DNA from: Pseudomonadota bacterium
GTDB lineage: Bacteria > Pseudomonadota > Gammaproteobacteria > Steroidobacterales > Steroidobacteraceae
Assembly: GCA_016704655.1 (NCBI GenBank)
Contig: JADIZR010000012.1
Coordinates: 62,001-126,000, forward strand
DNA length: 64,000 nt
Direction: 5' to 3'
The translations under genes were made by a program, and so were the position numbers. Under the pieces are notes generated by a model. The model made no database searches. It was given only the letters and a program-made list of their open reading frames with translations, and was not told the origin of the DNA. This document shows, one piece after another, positions 54,826 through 63,693 of this stretch (position 1 is the first letter of the stretch; each line of letters starts with the position of its first letter).

Positions 54826-55797
54826 TCACCACTCGTCGCAGACGTAGACGCCTGACTGGAAGTAACGGATCTTGCCGTCGTTGATGCGTTCGTCGAGCGC
54901 CGCGGCCAAGTCGAACGGTGTCGCGGCAGAAAGAGCCGCGAGCGGGATCGGGAGGCGGATGACGCTCTGCGGAACGCGGTGGAAGGTTTCGCCGTTCGGT
55001 ATCAACTGGCCGCTCTCCGCCGCGGCGCGGATCTCGGCCGGCGTCCGCCTGGGAAACTCGATCTTCTCGCCCTGCTCGCGTGCGAACTCCGACAGGCGCG
55101 TCTTCCTGCCGTCTTTCAGGTAGTGCACATTGCCGAGAAGGTCGATCTCCGAGTAGTCGTAGACGATGCAAGGCGCATATCGCGCCCCCAGACGACGCAG
55201 CGACTCGAATCGGTTCGCCCCGTCGATTACTATCATTTCGCGCACGATTGAAACCGGATTGAAGAACACGCCTTCCGTCCGGATCTTGGCGACGAGGCGC
55301 TGGACCTTGTCTTCGTCAAACGCCTCAAAGATCCTGAGTTGGTCGACGGCCACCATTTTCAGGCGATCGCGCAGAAACTGCTCATCCCGGCGTCCCGACC
55401 GAGCGACTCGGTTGCGAATCTCGCTAGTCGAAATTCCTGCCGTCCTCGGCAACAGGACGAGACGCACGCCTTTTTCCCGCAAGTACGCCAGCGCCGCACT
55501 CCGGTCCGCCGAAAACAGCCAGTCGTCGCCCTGCACGACGATGTCGGGGTAAACTGCAGCGTAATTCGCACGCTGATCCGGATCAGTGTAGTGGATGACT
55601 TGTGCTACGAATGGCAACGACCGCACCTGAGCCTCGCGTTCTTCGAGACTCAGAATCGGGCGGCTGCCTTTCGTCGCCTCCACACCATGATCGGTCATGA
55701 TCCCAACGACGAGTTCGCCCAGCGCAGCCGCTTGCGTGAGGATGTTGAGGTGACCTCGATGAAGAATGTCGAAAACGCCGGTCGTGTATACGCGCAT
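54826..55797 (-). CDS. Cytidylyltransferase fused to a ParB-like domain
   Basis: This encodes a 323-residue protein. Residues 1-140 are a TagD/GCT-type nucleotidyltransferase: TTGVFDILHRGHLNILTQAA with the HxGH motif (13-16), and LLPRTAGISTSEIRNRV with the ISTSEIR signature. It should make a CDP-activated alcohol, probably CDP-glycerol, from CTP. Residues about 147-250 resemble ParB/SbnI-like domains (VDQLRIFEAFDEDKVQRLVA; NPVSIVREMIVIDGANRFES; LRRLGARYAPCIVYDYSEID), a family that binds nucleotides, including CTP in ParB. The C-terminal about 70 residues are less clear. The cluster position supports supply of precursor to the glycerophosphotransferase. Confidence 0.82.
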   Translation of the reverse strand: MRVYTTGVFDILHRGHLNILTQAAALGELVVGIMTDHGVEATKGSRPILSLEEREAQVRSLPFVAQVIHYTDPDQRANYAAVYPDIVVQGDDWLFSADRSAALAYLREKGVRLVLLPRTAGISTSEIRNRVARSGRRDEQFLRDRLKMVAVDQLRIFEAFDEDKVQRLVAKIRTEGVFFNPVSIVREMIVIDGANRFESLRRLGARYAPCIVYDYSEIDLLGNVHYLKDGRKTRLSEFAREQGEKIEFPRRTPAEIRAAAESGQLIPNGETFHRVPQSVIRLPIPLAALSAATPFDLAAALDERINDGKIRYFQSGVYVCDEW

Positions 55798-55877
55798 AGG
55801 TCGTGGAATTCAGGCAACCCGTGGTCTGTTTGAAGGGTTCTCGTTGGATCGAGGCCCCGGATTAGTTCGACTGGTTC

Positions 55878-58107
55878 TCAACTTCCCGCTCCGCCATCGA
55901 CCGCGGACGGGGCAACGGAGGGTGAATCCTTGCCCTTCCGGTTGATGAAGTAGTCCCGCCAGGCCTCCCCAATTGCAGGCCAATCATTCATTGTGGTTCG
56001 CGTAGGGGGCCGCAACTCGCCCGCGAAATGCATTGCCATTGCGTCCCAGAGTCGTTGGCCATCTGGCAACTCGGGGCCCGGTCGCGCGAGAAGTAACTTA
56101 CCGTTACCCGTGGCCACGTCGAAGTACACGTACTGGTGAGCATCCGGTCCCGCCGGCATCGCCGCAAGCAGGTGCTGCGATGTGAAGGCGGCGCGTTCCT
56201 TATAGGCGCGAACGAGTGGAATCATTCGTTCCCGGATGTGCATTCGGGAGGTTGCGGGATCGATGCCGAAGAACTTGGAATTGGCTTTCGCCGTTCCCAC
56301 CTCGTCCACTTCGCCGTTGACGTCCGGAATCACCGACAGGTCCGTCTCGGTAAACCGTATGCGCTCGGGACCAGAGTACGTCGAGGTGGAATTCGGCGAA
56401 CGAAGCAATTGGGCGAGCGATCGACCATTCGAGTTCAGCGGGTCGCCCGGGATACGTAGCAACTCCAGAAGGGTTGGGGCAATGTCCTCGACGGTTGCAG
56501 TCACGGGTAGATCGCGGGACGCGGCCGAGAAATCGCTTTCATGGCCGAACGATTTGAAAGCAAGCAATACCTTGTACTGGGTGGGCGAAAGCACGCTCTG
56601 GCCGTGGCCGACGTCGAGGACCTTCAGTGGCGCTCCCAGGCCTTCGACGAACGCCCCGTTTTTCACGATGGCGTCGTTGGGCAGGGTCATGGCTTCGCCA
56701 TGATCCGACAGGACCACCACGATCGAGTTCTCGAGTGCCCCTTTGCGACGAAGCATCGAAACGACCTGGTCGAACATGCTGTCGGCCGTTCGCAGGCCGA
56801 CCCGATACATCGGTCGATCGTCTGGATGTTTCTTTACCGAAACACCGAACGGGGTCTCGGCCGTGTAGTACGGCCAGTGCGCAGCCGTCAGGTGCACGAT
56901 CAGAAACGTCGGGCCGTCGAACTCGAGTTCCCGATCCAGCCTTGCAAGGTATGTCTTCGGCTCGAATACCTGTGCGGCGCCGCGGTTTCCATAGGAAAAA
57001 GGAAACAGCAACTGCCCCAGTCTCGTGTTGATGACAACCGACGCCAGCGGCAGTTCGTTGTACGTGCCCAGGATGAAGTCCGAGGCGCCGATCGGCGGCG
57101 TGACTACCTTGTCGAACCCGTAGGATTGGTCGATGTTGGCGAATCGAACCTCGTCGGTGGAATAGATCGTGCGATAACCTGATTTGCGCAGGACGTCGGC
57201 CAACGTCGGATTCGCGGCAACTGCGTCACGAGGTGTTAGGTTGTTCCGGGCGCCTGTCGTCGGCGGGCTGCGGCCCGTCAGGATGGCGACCCACGAACCG
57301 AAGGTTCGAGCCATCGGCGTGGAGGCATCTCTGACAACGTCGGCTTGCTCGATGAACCGATCGATGTGCGTCGTGTTGCCCGAGGTACCGCCGAACCGCT
57401 TCAGCTGGTCCAACCGCAGGGAATCGATGCCGAGCAAAATGACGTTTGGTCGCCGGGCTATCGGCATGAGCGCTAGCAGTGAAGTGAATGCGTTCGGCCA
57501 GAAATCCAAAGGTGCCCAGCGCGGTGACTGCAGCACATCCGGCGAGCCAGCGCCGTCGCGAGCCCGGATGCATGCGGCGCAATGTGACAAAACAACCTGC
57601 AACCAGAATCGCGCCGGCGGCGATTGCGACCGACCCGTACACCAGTTGCCCGACGTGAAATGGGCCGACCTCGACGACCATCCAGTCGTAGTAATGGGCG
57701 CCGAAAAAGGTCCGCGGGTACCAGAGTGCGTTGTACGCGAGAGTCGCTGCGCTGAGCAGGGCGAACCAACCGACGGTGATGCGGCCGAACTTGCGCCGTA
57801 TGGACGGCCAGAGCGCAACGCTCGCACAGGCGATAAGCCACGCAAGCGCGCCCATTCCGATGTGAAGGATGATCTGCGCAAAGCCGAAATAGACCATCTG
57901 GCCGCCGATCTTCGGGGACCAGATATCGCCGGAGACCGCTTTCATCACGTCGGTCGCCTGGATGCGGTCCATCAGGGTGACCACCGACGTATAGGCCGTC
58001 GATGCCAGGAACAGAAGGGAAAGCACGGTGGCGATCAGGAATCCGCGGCGGAGCGACAAATCCGGCATGTCGGGCTGCGTGGCGGGCCCCGGTTCGATCA
58101 TCGTCAC
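55878..58107 (-). CDS. Membrane AlkP-superfamily (sulfatase/LTA-synthase-like) protein 1, frameshifted
   Basis: One gene of about 743 codons is split by a one-base shift near 57450-57490. The first part (start 58107) has five membrane helices (LIATVLSLLFLASTAYTSVV; GFAQIILHIGMGALAWLIAC; and others) and ends around FLAERIHFTA. The second resumes at ALMPIARRPNVILLGIDSLR and encodes the periplasmic hydrolase: metal ligand in ILLGIDSLR, probable nucleophile Thr/Ser in MARTFGSWVAILTGR, and VVLSDHGEAM. It resembles phosphoglycerol or phosphoethanolamine transferases and LtaS-like enzymes. It is first in the cluster, next to pilA. Confidence 0.8.
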
Positions 58108-58203
58108 GTGTGCATCGTCTCCCGAGAAGGATCGCTTTCATTCTGACGATTAACTCGCGGCGCCGCGAGCACTCCAGCGAAAGTGACAAGACTGGTCACG
58201 ATG

Positions 58204-58218
58204 TGACACGGAATGTCA
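58204..58218. promoter_or_regulatory. Palindrome upstream of the pilA promoter
   Basis: TGACACGGAATGTCA is a perfect inverted repeat (TGACA-N5-TGTCA) about 85 bases upstream of the sigma-54 -24 element. A further TGACA lies at about 58183. The position suits PilR binding. Confidence 0.5.
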
Positions 58219-58302
58219 GCTGGCGATTGCATTGAGTTCGATACGAGATTTCGTCGATCGGAAACTGCCTAAAAAACAAGCGATTTCAAGCGAGACAATA
58301 CT

Positions 58303-58317
58303 TGGCACGGCTCTTGC
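58303..58317 (+). promoter_or_regulatory. Sigma-54 promoter of pilA
   Basis: TGGCAC-GGCTC-TTGC matches the -24/-12 consensus perfectly, with correct spacing. It is 62 bases upstream of the pilA start codon. Activation by PilR is established for pilA in relatives. Confidence 0.92.
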
Positions 58318-58379
58318 TTTGAATTCGACCGCAGGCATCTGCCGCAGACCAATTTTTTCGGATCCGCCAAGGAGTTCCC

Positions 58380-58877
58380 ATGATTACCAAGTTGAACCGC
58401 TCGATCCAGAAGGGTTTCACCCTGATCGAATTGATGATCGTCGTCGCGATCATCGGCATCCTGGCCGCCATCGCGATTCCCGCCTACCAGGACTACCTGA
58501 TCCGCTCGCAGGTGTCGGAAGGCCTGTCAATGGCTGCGGCCGCCAAGGCCTCGGTCTCTGAGTACTACGCCAACAAGGGTTCGTGGCCGCTCGACAATAG
58601 CGCCGCGGGCTTGGGGGTCGCCACCGAAATCCAGGGCAAGTACGTCTCGGCCCTTACAGTCGGCACCGGCGGCATCACGGTGGACTTCGGCAATGAAGCC
58701 AACGCAGTGTTGGATTCGGCACGGCTCGGCTTGACGCCGGGTGCGAGCGCCAACGGCGACGTGATCTGGCGTTGCGGCGGCTCCGACAATCCGTCCGGCT
58801 GGGGTGGCTCGACGACAGCCACGTCCGGCGTTACGAGTACCCTGCCCGGCAAGTACCTGCCGTCGAGCTGCCGTTAA
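58380..58877 (+). CDS. pilA: Type IV major pilin PilA
   Basis: This encodes a 165-residue prepilin. The short basic leader MITKLNRSIQKG is cleaved before Phe by PilD, leaving the signature FTLIELMIVVAIIGILAAIA with Glu5. The C-terminal domain has one cysteine in VIWRCGGSDNPSG and one near the end (LPSSCR), the D-region disulfide loop of type IVa pilins. It has a sigma-54 promoter and PilR-type control upstream, and its own terminator follows. Confidence 0.96.
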   Translation: MITKLNRSIQKGFTLIELMIVVAIIGILAAIAIPAYQDYLIRSQVSEGLSMAAAAKASVSEYYANKGSWPLDNSAAGLGVATEIQGKYVSALTVGTGGITVDFGNEANAVLDSARLGLTPGASANGDVIWRCGGSDNPSGWGGSTTATSGVTSTLPGKYLPSSCR

Positions 58878-58925
58878 CGTGTAGCTGAATGCGCGCCGGC
58901 CTGGCCGGACTGCGCAGGACGAACG

Positions 58926-58955
58926 AGAGCCCCCGCCCTGCGGGGGCTCTTTTTT
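58926..58955 (+). terminator. Rho-independent terminator of pilA
   Basis: AGAGCCCCCGC / GCGGGGGCTCT forms an 11-bp stem with a CCT loop, followed by six T. This separates pilA from pilB transcription. Confidence 0.9.
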
Positions 58956-59209
58956 CGGGTCAAGACGATTGCATTGGCGTCTACTGGCGGGGCGACGATC
59001 GTCAAAGCTGCTCCGACGCGCTGTCCTGGCGCCCCTGCGGACGAATTGCCCGTGAAGGCAGTCGATATCGCAATTGCGGGGCCTGTGGACCGGCTCACAC
59101 TATCTGGCAGCCCGATCGGGTGACAATCTCCCTGGCGACTTAACATTTGCTAGTCTTGCACTAGTGTTCTTCCGTCCGCCGGGTACCCCACAAGGGCAAG
59201 GCTAAGCCC

Positions 59210-60958
59210 ATGAACGATTTCGCGATTTCCACGCAGACGATCAGTCGGTCGGGCCTCCAGGGCCTGCCGCAGCGCCTGGTGATCGACGGTCTCGTGGCCG
59301 ATTCGGCCATGATTGACGCCATTGCCGCGGCGAAGGAGCGCCGGGTGGGGGTCGTGTCGTACCTGGTCGAGCACAACATGGCCGACGCGCGCGAGATCGC
59401 CATCGCTGCCTCGCAGGAGTTCGGCGCCCCGCTGCTGGACCTGGACTCCATCCAGCCCGACCTCGAGACCGTTCGCATCGTCAGCGAAAAGATCCTGCGC
59501 AAGCACCGCGTGCTGCCGCTGGTGAAGCGCGGCAAGAAACTGTTCATCGCGATCTCCGATCCGACCAACCTGCATGCGCTCGACGAGGTCAAGTTCGCCA
59601 CCGGTTTCTCGATCGAAGCGGTGGTGGTCGAGGAAGACAAGCTCAACAAGCTGCTCGCGGTTTCGCTCGAGCAGGTCGACACGTCGATGCCGGAACTCGC
59701 CGGCGACGACTTCGAGATGGACGGGCTCGAAGTCACCTCGGGCGACGACGAGGACTCTGCCCGGGGCTCCGATCACTCCTCCGACGCAGTCGACGACGCC
59801 CCGATCGTGCGCTTCATCAACAAGGTGATGCTCGACGCGATCAAGAAGGGTGCGTCGGACATCCATTTCGAACCCTACGAGCGCAGTTACCGCATCCGGC
59901 TTCGTCTCGACGGCATCCTGAAGGAAGTAGCCAACCCGCCCGTACAGCTGGCCATCAAGATGGCAGCCCGCCTGAAGGTGATGTCCCGCATGGACATCGC
60001 CGAGCGCCGCGTGCCGCAGGACGGCCGCATCAAGATGAAGATCTCGAAGAACCGGGCCATCGACTTCCGCGTGAGCACGTGCCCGACGCTCTTCGGCGAA
60101 AAGATCGTGATGCGTATCCTCGATCCCTCGAGCGCGATGCTGGGCATCGACGCACTGGGATACGAAACCTTCCAGAAAAAGCTGTACATGGACTGTCTGG
60201 CGCGGCCACATGGCATGATCCTGGTGACCGGTCCGACCGGCAGCGGCAAAACGGTGTCGCTCTACACGGGCCTCAACATCCTGAACACCGAGGACACGAA
60301 CATCTCGACGGCAGAAGACCCCGTCGAAATCATGCTGCCCGGCATCAACCAGGTAAACATCAACCCGAAGGTCGGCCTCACCTTTCCCGGTGCCCTGCGC
60401 GCCTTCCTGCGCCAGGATCCAGACGTGATCATGGTCGGCGAAATCCGTGACCTCGAGACCGCCGAGATCGCGATCAAGGCGGCCCAGACGGGTCACCTGG
60501 TGCTCTCCACGCTGCACACCAACGACGCACCCAAGACCCTGACGCGCCTGGTCGACATGGGCGTGAAGCCCTATGCGATCGCGACGTCGGTCAGCCTGAT
60601 CATCGCTCAGCGCCTGGCGCGCCGGCTCTGCAACAGCTGCAAGGCGCCGGCGAAGATTCCCGCCGAAGCGCTGAAGAAAGAAGGCTTCGGAGACGAGGAA
60701 ATCGCGAACGGGCTCCAGATTTTCCAGCCCGTGGGTTGCAGCAACTGCACGGACGGGTATAAGGGGCGCACGGGACTGTACGAGGTGATGCCGGTCTCCG
60801 ACGAGATCGGCCGCATCATCATGGCGGGCGGGAGCGTGCTGGACATCAAGCAGCAGGCGACCAGCGAAGGCGTCTGGGGCTTGCGCCAGGCGGGCATCAA
60901 CAAGGTGCGCTTGGGGATCACGTCGCTGGACGAAGTGAACCGCGTGACCGTCGACTGA
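59210..60958 (+). CDS. pilB: Type IV pilus assembly ATPase PilB
   Basis: This encodes a 582-residue protein, full length. The N-terminal MshEN domain (DSAMIDAIAAAKERRVGVVS) is followed by the linker and the secretion ATPase core: Walker A GPTGSGKTVSLYTGLNIL (about 341), Asp box DPVEIMLPGINQ, Walker B DPDVIMVGEIRD and His box TGHLVLSTLHTN. The C-terminal four-cysteine zinc site is present (RLCNSCKAP; GCSNCTDGYKG). It powers pilus extension. It starts the pilB-pilC unit, 28 bases before pilC. Confidence 0.96.
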   Translation: MNDFAISTQTISRSGLQGLPQRLVIDGLVADSAMIDAIAAAKERRVGVVSYLVEHNMADAREIAIAASQEFGAPLLDLDSIQPDLETVRIVSEKILRKHRVLPLVKRGKKLFIAISDPTNLHALDEVKFATGFSIEAVVVEEDKLNKLLAVSLEQVDTSMPELAGDDFEMDGLEVTSGDDEDSARGSDHSSDAVDDAPIVRFINKVMLDAIKKGASDIHFEPYERSYRIRLRLDGILKEVANPPVQLAIKMAARLKVMSRMDIAERRVPQDGRIKMKISKNRAIDFRVSTCPTLFGEKIVMRILDPSSAMLGIDALGYETFQKKLYMDCLARPHGMILVTGPTGSGKTVSLYTGLNILNTEDTNISTAEDPVEIMLPGINQVNINPKVGLTFPGALRAFLRQDPDVIMVGEIRDLETAEIAIKAAQTGHLVLSTLHTNDAPKTLTRLVDMGVKPYAIATSVSLIIAQRLARRLCNSCKAPAKIPAEALKKEGFGDEEIANGLQIFQPVGCSNCTDGYKGRTGLYEVMPVSDEIGRIIMAGGSVLDIKQQATSEGVWGLRQAGINKVRLGITSLDEVNRVTVD

Positions 60959-60985
60959 ACCTGAAGGAACCGGGACTCCAAGCAC

Positions 60986-61982
60986 ATGGCTGAACTTGCG
61001 GTAACCAAGCAGGCGACCTTCCTCTGGGAAGGCAAGGACAAGAAGGGCAATCGCGTCAAGGGACGCGGCCTGGCGCGTGACGAGATGGAGATCCGCTCCG
61101 ACCTGCGCAAGCAGGGGATCGCAGCGACCCGCGTCCGCAAGGAATCCACGCTCTTCAAGAGCGACGGCAAGGTCACCGCCGAGGACATCGCCCTGTTCGC
61201 CCGGCAGCTCGCCACGATGCTCAACGCCGGCATCCCGATGGTGCAGTCGTTCGAGATCATCGGCGTCGGCAACGACAAGCCGGCGGTGCAGAAGCTCGTG
61301 CTGGCGATCAAGAGCGACATCGAAACCGGCAACTCGCTGCACCAGTCCCTCGCCAAGCATCCGCTGTATTTCGATGACCTGTTTGTGAACCTGGTCGAAG
61401 CCGGCGAGCACGCGGGTGCGCTCGAAACGGTCCTTGAAAAATCGCGACGTACAAGGAAAAGACCGAGGCCTTGAAGAAAAAGATCAAGAAGCCAAGCGTT
61501 CACGGCCGTTGCGGCAGTTCATCGACAAGATGTCGCTGCAGATCCCGGTCATCGGGCCGATCCTGAAGAAGTCAGCCATCGCACGCTATGCGCGCACGCT
61601 CGCGACGATGTTCGGCGCCGGCGTGCCGCTGGTCGAAGCGATGAAGTCCGTCGCGGGCGCCACCGGCAACATCATCTACCAGGACGCCGTGCTGAGAATG
61701 CGCGACGAGATCGCCACGGGCATGCGCATGCAGCGCGCGATGGAGAACACGGGCCTCTTCCCGAACATGGTCGTGCAGATGATCGCCGTCGGCGAGGAGT
61801 CGGGTTCGCTGGACGAGATGGCGAGCAAGGTCGCGGACTTCTACGAAGCCGACGTCGACGCCGCCGTCGACGCACTGAGCAGCCTGCTCGAACCAATGAT
61901 CATGGTCATCCTGGGCGTGCTGGTCGGCGGCATGGTCGTCGCGATGTACCTGCCGATTTTCAAGCTCGGCGCAGTGATCTGA
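60986..61982 (+). pseudogene. pilC: Pilus platform protein PilC, frameshift and internal deletion
   Basis: The N-terminal cytoplasmic domain (FLWEGKDKKGNRVKGRGLAR; FARQLATMLNAGIPMVQSFE) is intact to about residue 152. A run of five A at 61437-61441, where six are expected, shifts the frame. In the corrected frame YKEKTEALKKKIKK is followed almost at once by AKRSRPLRQFIDKMSLQIPV: about 60 residues holding the first membrane helices are missing. The second domain and last helix (ILGVLVGGMVVAMYLPIFKL) are normal. If real, pilus assembly would fail; an assembly error is the alternative. Confidence 0.85.
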
Positions 61983-62016
61983 CGCACGTGCCGCGCCCTC
62001 GCGAATGAGATCGCCG

Positions 62017-62043
62017 AAAACGCCGCGCCCAGCGCGGCGTTTT
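62017..62043. terminator. Bidirectional hairpin terminator between pilC and pilD
   Basis: AAAACGCCGCGC / GCGCGGCGTTTT is a perfect 12-bp stem with a 3-base loop. The A/T ends give a short T run in either direction. It suggests pilD-coaE-zapD has its own promoter. Confidence 0.7.
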
Positions 62044-62062
62044 CACATAGGTAAATGCACGA

Positions 62063-62998
62063 ATGACCGACCTCGCCGAAATTCTCGCTGCGACGCCCTG
62101 GTTGCTGGTCACCTGTACGTTCCTCTTGAGCCTCCTCGTCGGCAGCTTCCTCAACGTGGTCATCCACCGCGTGCCGATCATGCTCGAACGCGAATGGAGG
62201 GCGCAGGCACGGGAGATGCTCGTGGAACCCGGCCGTGCCGACGAGAACAACAACGTCGACGATCGGAACGATGGTTCCCCGGAGCGCTACAACCTTCTCA
62301 TCCCCCGCTCCCGTTGCCCCGCGTGCAACGCTGAAATCACGGCGTTGCAGAACATCCCGGTGGTGAGCTGGCTGCTGCTCGGCGGCAAGGGTGCCAGCTG
62401 ACGCACGTCGATTTCGGTCCGCTATCCCATCGTCGAGTTCGCCACGGCAGTGCTTTCGGCCGCGGTCGCGATGCACTTCGGCTGGCACTGGCAGACTCTC
62501 GCGGCACTGCTGTTCACCTGGGCTCTGATTTCCCTGACGGTAATCGACCTGGATCACACGCTCCTGCCCGACATCATCACGATGCCGCTGCTGTGGCTGG
62601 GGTTGCTGCTGAGCCTCTTCTGGCATGCGGGCCTCACGGCACCCGCTCCGACGGACCCAGCCTCCGCGATTCTCGGCGCGGTCTGCGGCTACCTGGTCCT
62701 CTGGACCGTCTTCTGGGCTTTCAAGTTCGCCACGGGCAAGGACGGCATGGGTTACGGCGATTTCAAGCTGCTCGGCGCGCTCGGAGCCTGGATGGGCTGG
62801 CAGATGCTGCCGCTGATCCTGCTGCTCTCTGCGTTGGCCGGCGCCGTCATCGGCATTGCATTGATCGTGCTCCGCGGCCGTGACCGCAACGTGCCGATCC
62901 CGTTCGGCCCTTACCTCGCGGCAGCCGGCTGGATTGCGTTGCTGTGGGGACCGCAGATCATGGGCGGCTACCTGACGTTGACCGGCCTGCGCCATTGA
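62063..62998 (+). pseudogene. pilD: Prepilin peptidase PilD with in-frame TGA
   Basis: The whole 311-residue frame is recognisable as the type IV leader peptidase/N-methyltransferase. It has SFLNVVIHRVP, the first zinc pair CPAC, the catalytic aspartates in TVIDLDHTLLPD and GKDGMGYGDFKLL, and eight helices. Codon 113 (62399-62401) is TGA exactly where the last zinc-site cysteine is expected, and the cysteine three residues before it is Gly (GKGAS-stop). One substitution (TGC to TGA) explains the stop. Without readthrough, PilA could not be processed. A TTG or ATG restart at 62450 would lack the N-terminus. Confidence 0.85.
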
Positions 62999-63009
62999 CC
63001 ACCGCCGTG

Positions 63010-63687
63010 ATGTCGACGGCACCACCGCCCCCCTGCCGACCTTTCCGCATCGCGCTTACCGGCGGCATCGCGAGCGGCAAATCCACGGTCGCCAATCTGT
63101 TCGCGGCCCACGGCGTGCCGTTGATCGACACCGACGTCATCGCCCGCGAGGTCGTCGAACCCGGCCAGCCTGCGCTGACCTCGGTCGCACAGGCCTTCGG
63201 CAGCGACATGCTCGACTCCGACGGCAGGCTCGACCGGCGTCGGCTGCGCGAGATCATCTTCAGTGACGTCACGGCACGCGCCAGGCTCGAGGCAATCCTG
63301 CATCCGGCCATTCGCGCCGCAATGGAACGCCAGTCGGTTGCCGCGGCACAGGCGGGGCCCTACCAGGTGCTCGTGATTCCGCTGCTGGCCGAGGGTGGCC
63401 GACGCGACCATGTCGACCGTGTCCTGGTCGTGGACACGCCGGAGACCGTGCAGGTCGAACGACTCATGGCACGGGACGCGGTCACCCGCGAGCAGGCGGA
63501 GGCATCGCTGCGAGCCCAGGCGCAGCGTGCCACCAGGTTGGGCATCGCCGACGACGTGGTGACGAACACAGGGCGGATCGAGGACTTGCGCGAGCAAGTG
63601 GCCGCGCTGCACGAACGATATGTGAAGTTGGCGGCGGCAAGCAGGGCACGCCAGGTTGTGCCGTCAAACGGCCATGCCGCACAATAG
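63010..63687 (+). CDS. coaE: Dephospho-CoA kinase
   Basis: This encodes a 225-residue enzyme that phosphorylates dephospho-CoA in the last step of CoA synthesis. The P-loop is ALTGGIASGKSTVANLF, followed by the conserved PLIDTDVIAREVVEPG, LHPAIRAAM and the lid region RLMARDAVTREQAEASL. The start at 63010 is chosen near the usual family start; the pilD stop is 12 bases upstream. The C-terminal tail after HERYVKLAAA is slightly longer than usual. Confidence 0.94.
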   Translation: MSTAPPPPCRPFRIALTGGIASGKSTVANLFAAHGVPLIDTDVIAREVVEPGQPALTSVAQAFGSDMLDSDGRLDRRRLREIIFSDVTARARLEAILHPAIRAAMERQSVAAAQAGPYQVLVIPLLAEGGRRDHVDRVLVVDTPETVQVERLMARDAVTREQAEASLRAQAQRATRLGIADDVVTNTGRIEDLREQVAALHERYVKLAAASRARQVVPSNGHAAQ

Positions 63688-63693
63688 TCGACC

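Noticed and set aside
62399..62401. Selenocysteine at the PilD TGA
   Set aside because: The partner cysteine is already Gly, no clear SECIS-like hairpin is evident just downstream, and many other genes here carry errors, so a mutation or sequencing error is simpler.
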